64,000 nucleotides of DNA from Halobacillus locisalis. Lineage in GTDB: Bacteria > Bacillota > Bacilli > Bacillales > Halobacillaceae. Under the pieces are notes generated by a model, which was given only the letters and a program-made list of their open reading frames with translations, did no database searches and was not told the DNA's origin. Positions 26,057 to 34,714 of this stretch are shown piece after piece (within the stretch, counting starts at the first letter, position 1; every line of letters starts with the position of its first letter). Location: the NCBI RefSeq assembly GCF_013694105.1, contig NZ_JACEFG010000002.1:1054001-1118000 (forward strand), in the 5' to 3' direction. Both the position numbers and the translations under genes were made by a program.

Positions 26057-26287
26057 ATGAACGGAATGATGAATGGAAACGGAATGGGCAGCGGCTTTTT
26101 TGGTTTTGGTTTCATTGGTCTCACAATATTGGTGGCGATTATCTTCATTGTTATATGGATGATGAGACCAAATAACAAAGATACATCCTCTCAAACGGAC
26201 TCACTTGAAGCGTTGAAGAAACGATTAGCTGACGGTGAAATTTCTGAGGATGAATATGACCGATTAAGAAAGAAAATCGAAAAGTAA
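26057..26287 (+). CDS. Small SHOCT-domain membrane protein
   Basis: A 76-residue protein with a Gly/Met-rich start (MNGMMNGNGMGSGFFGFGF), one membrane helix (~16-37) and a C-terminal SHOCT motif (DSLEALKKRLADGEISEDEYDRL). SHOCT segments are short helical hairpins that often mark oligomerising or envelope-associated proteins. The Met-rich N-terminus would suit Cu(I) binding. The start follows AAGGAGGA by 6-8 bases. It lies 25 bases upstream of the multicopper oxidase, so the two are probably co-transcribed. Confidence 0.82.
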   Translation: MNGMMNGNGMGSGFFGFGFIGLTILVAIIFIVIWMMRPNNKDTSSQTDSLEALKKRLADGEISEDEYDRLRKKIEK

Positions 26288-26312
26288 AAAAAAGATTAGA
26301 GGAGAGGTAAAG

Positions 26313-27833
26313 ATGAACAGGAAGATAATTGGATCCATTCTCATAATTCTGTTATTGGGAATGGGAACATGGATGTATTTCCAATCACCTTTTTCTGACG
26401 CTGCGCAGAAAGACTTACCTACGAGTGTCACACAAGGTGAAGAGAGCATCTTAGACTTGGAGAAAGAAGGACCAGGTGATCGGCCTGTAAAAAAATTTGA
26501 GCTGACTGCTAAGCAGGTGGATTGGTCAATCAATGAAAATAAATCCGTGCAAGCATGGACATATAATGGAAAGGTACCAGGAGAGCCCATTCGCGTGACG
26601 GAAGGAGATTATGTTAAGGTAAATCTGAAAAATGAATTGGAAGTTCCTGTCACGATCCATTGGCATGGTGTGATTTTACCTAATCAGATGGACGGTGTGC
26701 CAGGTCTGACTCAAGATGCCGTCCAACCTGGTGAGACATTTACTTACGAGTTTGTAGCTGATGACGCAGGGACATATTGGTATCATTCTCACCAGCACAG
26801 TTCAAAACAGGTGGATAAAGGGTTATATGGAGCTTTTGTGGTTGAGGAAAAGGAACGAACCATCGAAATAGATCAAACTTTTATGTTGGATGAATGGGCC
26901 GTAAATCAGGAAAAGCAGAGCCTCTCCAATATGGGGGGTATGATGATGGGGTCTATGTCAGGAGACGGAGAAGCTGATACGAAACAGATGTATGATACAT
27001 TAACGGTCAACGGCAAATCTGGGGCTGCTATTCGACCATTGGAGTTAGAGGCAGGAGATACGGCACGCTTGCGTTTCATTAATGCAGGTTATCAACAACA
27101 TCGTATCATTTTTCCGGAGGGTTCAATGAAAGTTATAGCTACAGATGGAGAAGCTGTGTTAGAACAAAAGGAATCACTTAACACGCTTGAAATCGCCCCC
27201 GGGGAACGAATTGACGTAGCTTATACAAAACAAGGGGAAGGGGCAGAAGTGATCGGGGAAGATCCTCAATTGCAGAATGCTGAACAAATGAAAATTCCAG
27301 TCGTGACTGAGACGACCGAAGAAGCGAGTAATTTAAATGTTTCTGCTACTACATCAACCGGAAGTGGATTGACAAATGGTAGCGAAGAACTCTTATTCAA
27401 TGAGGTCAAGGAAGAGGATGTATCTTACCGAATGGACCTCGGCATGGGGATGAATATGGGAGAGGGAGTGGTTTTTCAAATCAACGAAGAAGTATTTCCG
27501 AATACTCCTCCTATCAACGTACGTGAAGGAGACATTGTAAAAGTTGAGATTACGAATTCAGGTAGGTTAAATCACCCTATGCATCTGCATGGACATCATT
27601 TTCAAATTCAATCAAAAAATGGGCAGGCAATCGACCAGCCTATTGTAAAAGATTTAGTACACGTTAAACCTGGAGAGACCTATACCATCTATTTTAAAGC
27701 TGATAATCAAGGGCAGTGGCTTTTTCATTGTCATGACAACAATCATGCTGAGCGTGGTATGGTGACGATCGTTGACTATGAAGGGGTGTATTCACCTTTC
27801 GAATTGGGAGGGAAAAGCAACAATAACCCTTGA
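26313..27833 (+). CDS. Multicopper oxidase
   Basis: A 506-residue exported oxidase. A single N-terminal hydrophobic segment (~5-23, no lipobox) anchors or exports it. All four copper motifs are present: HWHGVILPNQMDG, YWYHSHQHSSKQ, HPMHLHGHHFQI and WLFHCHDNNHAERGM (the last has the type-1 Cys and Met axial ligand). Such enzymes oxidise Cu(I) to the less toxic Cu(II) at the expense of O2. An internal Met-rich stretch (SNMGGMMMGSMSGDG, ~residue 215) resembles the methionine-rich region of copper oxidases such as CueO. Co-transcribed with the SHOCT gene. Confidence 0.94.
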   Translation: MNRKIIGSILIILLLGMGTWMYFQSPFSDAAQKDLPTSVTQGEESILDLEKEGPGDRPVKKFELTAKQVDWSINENKSVQAWTYNGKVPGEPIRVTEGDYVKVNLKNELEVPVTIHWHGVILPNQMDGVPGLTQDAVQPGETFTYEFVADDAGTYWYHSHQHSSKQVDKGLYGAFVVEEKERTIEIDQTFMLDEWAVNQEKQSLSNMGGMMMGSMSGDGEADTKQMYDTLTVNGKSGAAIRPLELEAGDTARLRFINAGYQQHRIIFPEGSMKVIATDGEAVLEQKESLNTLEIAPGERIDVAYTKQGEGAEVIGEDPQLQNAEQMKIPVVTETTEEASNLNVSATTSTGSGLTNGSEELLFNEVKEEDVSYRMDLGMGMNMGEGVVFQINEEVFPNTPPINVREGDIVKVEITNSGRLNHPMHLHGHHFQIQSKNGQAIDQPIVKDLVHVKPGETYTIYFKADNQGQWLFHCHDNNHAERGMVTIVDYEGVYSPFELGGKSNNNP

Positions 27834-27839
27834 TGTTGG

Positions 27840-27880
27840 AGCAGAACCGATACTAAGGTAATAGCATCGGTTCTGCTACT
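27840..27880 (+). terminator. Terminator after the multicopper oxidase
   Basis: AGCAGAACCGAT / ATCGGTTCTGCT perfect 12-base arms, then ACTTTTATG. The T-run is short. Confidence 0.7.
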
Positions 27881-27962
27881 TTTATGACAAAGTGGTTTTC
27901 TTCACAATTTCTCGATATTTGTTTGAGAAGGTGAGACGAGATTTTCTTAAGGAGTGTATAAC

Positions 27963-28909
27963 ATGAAAGCGAAATTCATAACATCATTGGCACTGGCTTC
28001 TATCATCACTGTTGCAGGGTGCAGTCAAGAGGAAAGCGGTCAACAAGAGAGTGAGCAACAAGGCGGTTCAGACGTGTCGTTACAAGAAGTGACAGAATCC
28101 TTTGACGGAACTCTACAACATGTACATGGTATGGGTATTTGGATGAGGAAAGTATTGCGTATGCTTCACATTCAGGGATCAAGATTTATAAAGACGGGAA
28201 TTGGCTTTCATCCAAGTATCATCAAAATGACTATATGGGCTTTACGGTTGTAGAGGACGGATTCTACACATCAGGGCACCCTGGTGAACAAAGCGATTTA
28301 CCTAACCCTATTGGAATTCAAAAAGGTGAGGTGACCCAAGAAGACTTAGCTTCCCTCGCATTTGAAGGGGAAAGTGATTTTCATGCTATGGGAGTCGGAG
28401 CAAGAAATCACGTCATATACGTTTTGAATCAACGACCGAATTCAGAGATGGAGCAGGGATTGTATAAAAGTACAGATGATGGGGAGACCTGGGAAGAAAT
28501 AGCGGCAGATGGTTTAGGGGAGAAAATTTTCCAGATTGCCGTACACCCAGATGATGAGAGCCTTGTAGCCGTAGCAGGTGCAACAGGGATCTACTTAAGT
28601 GATGATGGTGGAGAGAAGTTTGAAAAGGTGTCAGACCAAGGTCAGGGAAGCGGTCTGTATTTTACTGAAGACAAACTATATTATGGTCTTTATACAGGAG
28701 AACCTTCTATGGTTGAATATAACTGGGCTGATCAATCAAATAAAGAACTACCACTCCCAGATTTATCGGAAGATGCAGTGATGTATATTTCTAAGCATGG
28801 CACCAATGAGGAAGAATACGCCATCTTCACAATCAAAGGAAGCAGTTATTTGACAGAGGATTCAGGTGGTTCATGGGAGCTAATTCTCGATCAGGGACAA
28901 ACGAAATAA
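27963..28909 (+). pseudogene. F510_1955-type BNR-repeat lipoprotein, frameshifted
   Basis: Two overlapping frames together make one ~315-residue lipoprotein. The first (from ATG 27963, AAGGAGTG upstream) has a signal peptide with lipobox TVAGC, a Gln/Glu linker and LQHVHGMG; it then drifts into nonsense. The second frame resumes with DEESIAYASHSGIKIYKDGNW, GHPGEQSDLPNPIG, DFHAMGVG and TDDGETWEE and runs to 28909. Adding one T near position 28135, turning GGTATTTGG into GGTTATTTGG, restores a single frame through HVHGMGYLDEES. It could be a true frameshift or a sequencing error. The family has sialidase-like BNR repeats and no known substrate. Confidence 0.78.
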
Positions 28910-28946
28910 TATGAATGACATCGCTTGGAAAGAAAGGTAAATCATT

Positions 28947-29501
28947 TTGGGAAATCGAAAGAAGAAGCGATTGGTGATGAGAACACTGCTTTTAGGTATC
29001 TTTGTTGTCGTGATTGGCTTTGTATTATACCAGGGTTTCACTAGAGATTCCGAGGTTGTAAAAGCGGGGGATAAGGCCCTTGAATTCACATTGAAAACAT
29101 TATCTGGTGAAACCGTCCAACTCATTGATTACAGAGGACAAGGAGTATTTCTTAACTTTTGGGCAACGTATTGCAAGCCTTGTGAGGAGGAGATGCCTTA
29201 TATTGAGAGTCAGTATCAGAAATTTAAAGATAAAGGTGTAAAAGTTCCAGCCATTGAGGTCAGCGAGAATTCTTTGGCGGTTGCTTCCTTTGTTGAGCGA
29301 AAAGGAATGACTTTCCCGGTGCTGTTGGATAAACGCGAGGAGTTACTTGGTGCGTATGGCATTGGTCTGATTCCTGTCACATTTCTAGTGGACGAAAACG
29401 GTGAAGTTGTCGATAGGACCACGGCAGGACTAACAGAGTCTCAAATCCGTAATTATATGAAAAAGATCCAGCCGGATAAAGGGAGGGAGCCGAATGGCTG
29501 A
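28947..29501 (+). CDS. TlpA/ResA-type thiol-disulfide oxidoreductase
   Basis: A 184-residue membrane-anchored thioredoxin-fold protein. An N-terminal helix (LLLGIFVVVIGFVLYQGF) precedes the redox domain with FWATYCKPCEEEMP (CxxC) and the cis-proline loop GLIPVTFLVD. It would reduce disulfides on the outer side of the membrane, for example in heme or copper protein maturation, using electrons from the CcdA protein encoded next. The start is probably the TTG at 28947 after AAAGGT; an ATG 11 codons downstream is the alternative. It overlaps ccdA by 8 bases. Confidence 0.88.
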   Translation: MGNRKKKRLVMRTLLLGIFVVVIGFVLYQGFTRDSEVVKAGDKALEFTLKTLSGETVQLIDYRGQGVFLNFWATYCKPCEEEMPYIESQYQKFKDKGVKVPAIEVSENSLAVASFVERKGMTFPVLLDKREELLGAYGIGLIPVTFLVDENGEVVDRTTAGLTESQIRNYMKKIQPDKGREPNG

Positions 29502-30204
29502 TGTAAACATATTCTTAGCATTCGGTGCAGGTTTCTTATCATTTATCTCTCCATGTTGTCTTCCGTTATACCCAGCATTTCTATCTTATATCACGGGCAT
29601 GTCTGTGGACGATTTAAAAGAAAGAAAGAAGCTGTTCCAGAAACAACCGCTGATGCATACTCTGTTTTTTCTTATCGGATTCTCCTTGATTTTCATTGCC
29701 ATCGGTTTTTCGACATCATGGATCGGTGGCTGGTTTATTCGGTATGATGATTTAATACGTCAGCTTGGAGCAGTACTGATTATCTTTTTAGGACTTGTAG
29801 TTGTTGGTTTTTATAAGCCGACACTATTCATGAAAGAATATAAAGTGTCGATCAAAAATCGCCCGCCTGGTTACTTGGGCTCAAGTGTCGTAGGAATGGC
29901 GTTCGCTGCAGGTTGGACACCTTGCACTGGACCTATACTTGCTTCTGTCATTGCTCTAGGGGTATCTTCCCCCGATGAAGCGGTCATCTATATGATTAGT
30001 TATGTGCTTGGTTTTTCTATCCCATTTTTCTTGATGGCTGTATTTATCGGACGGATGAGTTGGATTAAAAGACATAACCGGAAAATCGTTAAAGTAGGGG
30101 GATATTCAATGATTGTTATGGGGGTATTTCTTTTCTTTGGATGGATGACTGAATTCACATCGTTCATCACAAGCCAATTTTTCGGAGGGTGGACAGGCTT
30201 TTGA
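29494..30204 (+). CDS. ccdA: Cytochrome c biogenesis protein CcdA
   Basis: A 236-residue protein with six membrane helices that carries reducing equivalents from cytosolic thioredoxin to extracellular TlpA/ResA proteins. The two redox cysteines are in FISPCCLPLYPAF (residues ~16-28, with an additional neighbouring Cys) and AGWTPCTGP (~145). The ATG at 29494 follows GGGAGG and overlaps the tlpA stop. It is the second DsbD/CcdA-type protein in this cluster; the first (21352) is more divergent. No cytochrome c gene is present, so heme-copper or copper-enzyme maturation is more likely here than general cytochrome c assembly. Confidence 0.92.
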   Translation: MADVNIFLAFGAGFLSFISPCCLPLYPAFLSYITGMSVDDLKERKKLFQKQPLMHTLFFLIGFSLIFIAIGFSTSWIGGWFIRYDDLIRQLGAVLIIFLGLVVVGFYKPTLFMKEYKVSIKNRPPGYLGSSVVGMAFAAGWTPCTGPILASVIALGVSSPDEAVIYMISYVLGFSIPFFLMAVFIGRMSWIKRHNRKIVKVGGYSMIVMGVFLFFGWMTEFTSFITSQFFGGWTGF

Positions 30205-30239
30205 TCAGCTCCATTCTTTTTTAGAACTGAGGAACAAAT

Positions 30240-31616
30240 ATGAGTAAACGAATATCTTTGAAAATAGGTATGCTGTTTTTTATTCTGATGATCATCATCG
30301 AGCTTTCCTTATTCTTTGTTTTATATACAAATATTTCTAGTTATCAAATTGAAGAAGTGCTGGATGGGCTTTTAACTCGTGGCGGGAGTCATCGTGACGT
30401 ATTGGAGAAGAAGTTTGATCAAACTACTTTGACTCATGTAGATTTGATGGAATCCGAAACCGTCACTGATGTCGTTGTTACAGATGAAGATGGGACGGTG
30501 CTTTCAAATTCATCATCCACTGATCCATCACAAAGAGAATTGCTGAAAGAATATCCGGTGTCATCTGAACAATCGGGGATGATTATTGAAGATCAGTGGA
30601 AAACTTCTCCTTACGTTGCCACGATATCACCTATAATCATAGGAGGAGAGTTGAAAGGGAATGTGTATATGTTCTCGCCCTCTACAATCATTCGCGACCT
30701 AACATCCCATCTTACTAAGCAGTTTCTCATTGTAATGTTGCTCACGATCATCCTTACGTTAATTGTTGTGTTTACTCTTTCAAGGTTGGTAACCAAACCA
30801 TTGGTACGTATGAAAGAGGAGACGGAGAAGTTGAGCCGCGGTGAGACAAACTTGGAGTTGCATGATCATTATAATGATGAGCTCGGAGTTCTAGCACGCT
30901 CCATTAACCGGCTAGCTGAAGAATTGGAAAGAATAAAACAAGAGCGAAACGACTTCCTATCGTCGATTGCACATGAACTGCGAACCCCTTTAACGTACTT
31001 AAAAGGATACGCAGATATCGCTGCAAGAGAAGAGACGACGCATGCGGAACGAATCAAACACCTCAAAATAATTAAAGAAGAATCAGAAAGCCTATCCGGG
31101 ATGGTTCAACACCTATTTCAATTAGCCAAAATGGATGAGAACACGTTCAATATCCAGCCAAGGGTTTGTGATGTGCGACTTTTGCTCGAGCAGTTGAAAG
31201 AGAAAATGTACCCATTGATATCCTCTTATAGTGGTAGGGTGAATGTGGAATGTCCTGAAGAACTAACCGTGTACGCAGATCCGACTCGTTTTACTCAAGT
31301 GATGGTGATCCTTGTAGATAATGCTCTTAGGTATAGTGGTTTGAGTCCAAGTGTTTCCATACACGCGGAACCTTCAAATTCTCAAGTCATCCTTAAAATA
31401 AAAGACGAAGGCCCAGGAGTGCCAGAAGAATCAATTCCTTATCTTTTTGATCGCCTCTATCGGACAGATAAGTCTAGGTCGAGAAACTCAGGAGGCAGCG
31501 GACTCGGGCTTGCTATTGCAAAGGAAATAATAGAAATGCATGGTGGAGAAATCGAGGCATATAACCAATCAGGATTGACTATTCAAATCTTGTGGCCAAG
31601 GGATGGTAGCTTATGA
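30240..31616 (+). CDS. Sensor histidine kinase (HAMP, HisKA)
   Basis: A 458-residue kinase with helix 1 (~8-30), an extracellular sensor (~31-155), helix 2 (~160-180), a HAMP domain (TKPLVRMKEETEKLSRGETNLEL), the HisKA box SSIAHELRTPLTYLKGYAD and HATPase boxes (VDNALRYSG, KDEGPGVPEE, GGSGLGLAIAKEI). The ligand is not clear, but the position between ccdA and the copper-storage gene suggests a metal or redox signal. The start has GAGG upstream. It overlaps its regulator gene by 4 bases. Confidence 0.9.
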   Translation: MSKRISLKIGMLFFILMIIIELSLFFVLYTNISSYQIEEVLDGLLTRGGSHRDVLEKKFDQTTLTHVDLMESETVTDVVVTDEDGTVLSNSSSTDPSQRELLKEYPVSSEQSGMIIEDQWKTSPYVATISPIIIGGELKGNVYMFSPSTIIRDLTSHLTKQFLIVMLLTIILTLIVVFTLSRLVTKPLVRMKEETEKLSRGETNLELHDHYNDELGVLARSINRLAEELERIKQERNDFLSSIAHELRTPLTYLKGYADIAAREETTHAERIKHLKIIKEESESLSGMVQHLFQLAKMDENTFNIQPRVCDVRLLLEQLKEKMYPLISSYSGRVNVECPEELTVYADPTRFTQVMVILVDNALRYSGLSPSVSIHAEPSNSQVILKIKDEGPGVPEESIPYLFDRLYRTDKSRSRNSGGSGLGLAIAKEIIEMHGGEIEAYNQSGLTIQILWPRDGSL

Positions 31617-32281
31617 CAAAGATTTTGCTTGTAGATGATGAACAAAGAATGCTTTACCTAATCTCTTTATACTTAACACCTCATGGTTTTATATGTGATC
31701 AAGCTCTAGGAGGCTATCAGGCTATGGACCTTTTGAAGCAATCCTTTTTTGACCTGATCCTTTTAGATATCATGATGAAAGATATGGATGGCTTTGAAAC
31801 GTGCAAAAGAATGAGGGAGATTACCGAAACGCCCATCATCATGCTTACCGCGAAAGACCAAAAACAGGATATTCTCAAAGGGCTTAAAATAGGCGCAGAC
31901 GACTACGTTTCAAAACCGTTCGATGAGGAAATTTTACTCGCACGCATGGAAGCCCTATTACGCAGAGGGACGAACAGGCGGAGTATAGAGGTGAATGGAC
32001 TAACATGGAATCAAGAGTCCCATCAACTTCATTATGGCAAAACGGAAATTCAATTGACGCCAAAGGAATTTAAACTCTTAGGTCTACTCTTGAAACGACC
32101 AAATCAGGTCTATGAGAGGGAAGATTTGTTGGAACTAGTCTGGGGATTTGATTCTGAAACAGAGGGGAGAACGATTGATTCCCACGTCAGGAATGTAAGG
32201 GAGAAAATACGTAAGAAAGGTTTTCCTATCGATTCCCACTTGAAAACAATTTGGGGAGTTGGATATAAATGGGGGGAGTAA
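31613..32281 (+). CDS. OmpR-family response regulator
   Basis: A 222-residue regulator with a receiver domain (LLVDDEQRMLYL, phospho-Asp in LILLDIMMKDMDG, the Thr MLTAKD and the Lys YVSKPFDEE) and a winged-helix DNA-binding domain (LTPKEFKLLGLLLKRPNQVYEREDLLELVWG). Its ATG overlaps the kinase stop (ATGA), so the two are translated together. csp3 follows 82 bases later under what may be a separate promoter and may be one of its targets. Confidence 0.92.
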   Translation: MTKILLVDDEQRMLYLISLYLTPHGFICDQALGGYQAMDLLKQSFFDLILLDIMMKDMDGFETCKRMREITETPIIMLTAKDQKQDILKGLKIGADDYVSKPFDEEILLARMEALLRRGTNRRSIEVNGLTWNQESHQLHYGKTEIQLTPKEFKLLGLLLKRPNQVYEREDLLELVWGFDSETEGRTIDSHVRNVREKIRKKGFPIDSHLKTIWGVGYKWGE

Positions 32282-32363
32282 ATCCTTACAAATATGTTTA
32301 ATTATGTAGTATTCAGGTTACCTTATCTGTGAGACATAAATGATGAAGGAGGAGAAAAAATAC

Positions 32364-32690
32364 ATGTCACATGAACAGTATCAATCTGCTATACAATCAT
32401 TACATGAGTGTATGGAAGCATGTAACCATTGCTATGATGCATGCTTAAAAGAAGAAGACGTAAGCATGATGGCTCAATGTATCCGTCTGGACAGAGAATG
32501 TGCCGATATTTGTGCTTATCTTGAGCAATCTTTGGTAAGAGGTACTCCATTCGCTGCGGAGCTTGCACAAGTGTGTGCTAAGATTTGCGAAGCTTGCGGA
32601 AACGAATGTAAGAAACATGATCATGACCACTGCCAGAAATGTGCTGAGGCATGCTTTAAGTGTGCAGATGCATGTAAAAGCATTGCGTAA
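32364..32690 (+). CDS. csp3: Copper storage protein Csp3 (four-helix bundle)
   Basis: A 108-residue DUF326-type protein without a signal peptide, hence cytosolic. It has 16 cysteines, many in CxxxC pairs (ECMEACNHCYDAC, CAKICEACGNEC, CQKCAEACFKCADAC), which line the inside of the helical bundle and bind many Cu(I) ions in characterised Csp3 proteins; the B. subtilis YhjQ protein has the same length. The ATG at 32364 follows AAGGAGGAG by 10 bases; an ATG eight codons upstream is inside this site. It is adjacent to an OmpR system at the right end of the copper cluster. Confidence 0.93.
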   Translation: MSHEQYQSAIQSLHECMEACNHCYDACLKEEDVSMMAQCIRLDRECADICAYLEQSLVRGTPFAAELAQVCAKICEACGNECKKHDHDHCQKCAEACFKCADACKSIA

Positions 32691-32714
32691 TTTATACATC
32701 AATGGATAGTGAAT

Positions 32715-32747
32715 AAAAGCGGACCATCTTAAAGGTGGTCCGCTTTT
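32715..32747 (+). terminator. Terminator copy left of composite element 2 (after csp3)
   Basis: Stem AAAAGCGGACCA / TGGTCCGCTTTT, 24 bases after the csp3 stop. It differs from the right copy (33099-33131) in two of 33 bases in direct orientation. Confidence 0.8.
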
Positions 32748-33098
32748 CAGGCTGTTGAAGAAGTTAGTGGAAGGGTTCTGTTTGATTATAAGAATAACGT
32801 GGGATGGAAAACGGCTCGCTTTCCTGCGGGGGAACCGGCAAGCCTCCTCGTTCGTTGACACTCCCTGTGGGGTCTCGCCAAGGTCCTTCTCCCGCGGGAG
32901 TCTCCCCGTTTTCCATCCCACTAAGCTATAAATAGTCGGAACAGAACCTCGCCAAGCATGAGGCTCTCATCAATAGAGCTCCACATTGTAGTTAAATATC
33001 TAGAGGTTCCCACTTCCTAATGTAAGGTGGCGTGGAAACGGCGACACTCCTGCAGGATTCTGAGGCTTGGGTGAGATCCCGCAGGTCGCGTAGCTCTG
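32748..33098. mobile_element. Composite palindromic element 2 (MITE-like, non-coding)
   Basis: A 351-base element starting CAGGCTG and ending GCTCTG, matching element 1 at 22118. It holds outer arms GGTTCTGTT and AACAGAACC, a 123-base palindrome at 32799-32921 (arms GTGGGATGGAAAACG) and a truncated second palindrome from 33026 that loses its right half after GCAGGTCGCGTAGCTC. The 445-base gap 32691-33135 contains this element and its two flanking terminator copies, and no gene. The frames that cross it are artefacts. Confidence 0.75.
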
Positions 33099-33131
33099 AA
33101 AAGCGGACCATCTCAAAGATGGTCCGCTTTT
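33099..33131 (-). terminator. Terminator copy right of composite element 2
   Basis: AAAAGCGGACCA / TGGTCCGCTTTT stem, just after the stop of the minus-strand gene at 33136-33684. Together with the left copy it brackets element 2. Confidence 0.8.
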
Positions 33132-33135
33132 ATTC

Positions 33136-33684
33136 TTAATGGTCCATTCCATCATTATGCAGGAATACAGGTTCATGAATAAGCGAACTTCCCCCAACTA
33201 AGATTGCTGAAATGATCAAGAAGACGATGAAAGGCTTTAGAACCCATGCTTTAGAAATGGGGCGGTCAGATTCAACGAAAATTGGATATAAAATGATGGA
33301 GCTGACCAATAGGAGGGCAAAGATATTGGTCAAAGCAATGAGCTGGGAAATGTGGACCATCGAACCGACCATTGCCCCCATCATTCCTCCCATTAGTCCT
33401 GACATAAGCCCTCCTAGTATGTAGGTAATCCCTAGATTCCAGCAGAACAACATAGCGCAAGAAGCACCTATCACCATTCCTAATATAGTCAGAGTGAAAA
33501 AGTCCCCACTTATAACCATGGTGAGTACTACACCTACCAAGAGACCTATACTATTACCTGAGTACATAGAAATCATCATTTTTTGACTATGGAGCAATTT
33601 TGATTTCCATTTTTTTGATATGATCGCTGAACTTATGATGGACCCCATAATCAATACACAAACGTACATTTGTAATAGGCTCAT
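33136..33684 (-). CDS. Polytopic membrane protein with a Gly/Met-rich helix
   Basis: A 182-residue protein with about five hydrophobic segments. One helix is unusually rich in Gly and Met (GGLMSGLMGGMMGAMVGSM, residues ~94-112), and the C-terminus carries HNDGMDH. I do not recognise the family. The Met pattern and the neighbouring csp3 suggest a role in copper handling, but this is inference. The ATG at 33684 is preceded by GAGGGAG; an in-frame start 14 codons earlier lacks a site. Convergent with csp3 across the element-2 region. Confidence 0.72.
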   Translation of the reverse strand: MSLLQMYVCVLIMGSIISSAIISKKWKSKLLHSQKMMISMYSGNSIGLLVGVVLTMVISGDFFTLTILGMVIGASCAMLFCWNLGITYILGGLMSGLMGGMMGAMVGSMVHISQLIALTNIFALLLVSSIILYPIFVESDRPISKAWVLKPFIVFLIISAILVGGSSLIHEPVFLHNDGMDH

Positions 33685-33766
33685 GATGACACTCCCTCTA
33701 AAAACTTGTTTACCTATTCTATGCACCGAACTGGGGAGAAATTATATCAAGTGACGGCTTCTTCCA

Positions 33767-34714
33767 TTAGGAGAGTTTTTCTCTGATCAAAGGAAGAGTC
33801 ATACACCGTATTCCACCGCCACCTTTTTCAAGTTCATCAACTTCCACTTCGATCACCTTATGTTTACGTAATTTTTTGTGATGCTTTAATTGTTTGTTCA
33901 TTTTTGAACTGACTAAGAGTGTTTCAGGGTCTAGATTAAGAAAATTGATGTCAGGAAGCGTCCGTTTGACTTCGTTCGTCCAGACCGGTTCTATTCCGTG
34001 CCTTCTTAAGAAATCGCCAAGCATGAGGTACATGCCTCCTTTTTGTGTCAGCAAGCGGACAGGGAAATACCGCATAAAACTTTTGGCGAGGAAATGATGG
34101 CCGCCTATCATGTTCGCGTTCATGTCGAGGTGCATCGTATCCGCTCTTCTAGGGAGGTCGATTGCAACGACCTCTGAAAAACCAGCTGCAAACATTTTAT
34201 TCCTCACTGCTTCCACACTTTCCATACTGCTTCGCATTCCGGTATTGATAAGTACAGCGTCTTTGTTGAGTACATAGACATCCCCGAATTCTAACGCTTT
34301 CCATTTTTCGTTTTTAACGATTTCAAATTGATCCGAAGAAAACCATTGTTCGAACAATTGATGGGAAAGGATATATTCGGGTTGTCTCATGGAAGTGGCC
34401 GCTTCACCTGGAATCACGGTCGTTCCGCATACCCCAGCCAAGTCTCTTGTGAACAGACGGTTGACGAGTTGGTTGTGAAAAGGGGTGTCCTGGTTGGCTA
34501 TATGTTTAGAATAGTCGATGACCATGGCTCCAGCATCTTCTAATGCTTTGACCATGGCGGCATGCTGGTGGGCAGCTTTTTGATAGTCAAACGGTTTTTC
34601 CCATTGAATGTCGACGGCCGTTTGCTGGTCAGGGATATCAAGGGGTGCGGGTGAACAGACAATCACAGCTTGTAACGGTTCGTGTTCGCTAAAACAACTA
34701 GGATGCAATTTCAT
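33767..34714 (-). CDS. Arginine deiminase-superfamily protein (YkgA/DDAH-like)
   Basis: A 315-residue guanidine-modifying-fold protein. The catalytic set of the superfamily can be seen: FTRDLAG (Asp), EFGDVYVL, the His-x-Asp of MHLDMN and the active-site Cys in GGGGIRCMTLPLIR. The usual reaction is hydrolysis of a guanidino group (dimethylarginine or arginine-like substrate) to citrulline. The start MKLHPSCFSEHEPL is chosen because B. subtilis YkgA has a similar short lead to the Cys-x-Ser-Glu region and GGGAG lies ~9 bases upstream; an ATG 19 codons earlier (34771) also has a good site and cannot be excluded. Divergent from an amino acid permease. Confidence 0.82.
   Translation of the reverse strand: MKLHPSCFSEHEPLQAVIVCSPAPLDIPDQQTAVDIQWEKPFDYQKAAHQHAAMVKALEDAGAMVIDYSKHIANQDTPFHNQLVNRLFTRDLAGVCGTTVIPGEAATSMRQPEYILSHQLFEQWFSSDQFEIVKNEKWKALEFGDVYVLNKDAVLINTGMRSSMESVEAVRNKMFAAGFSEVVAIDLPRRADTMHLDMNANMIGGHHFLAKSFMRYFPVRLLTQKGGMYLMLGDFLRRHGIEPVWTNEVKRTLPDINFLNLDPETLLVSSKMNKQLKHHKKLRKHKVIEVEVDELEKGGGGIRCMTLPLIREKLS

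Noticed and set aside
28139-28909. Second part of the frameshifted lipoprotein as a separate gene
   Set aside because: It would start at TTG within a longer homologous protein, without a ribosome site or a signal peptide; the simplest reading is one broken gene.
32445-32921. 158-codon minus frame over csp3 and element 2
   Set aside because: It overlaps the well-supported csp3 gene in another frame and continues through the palindrome.
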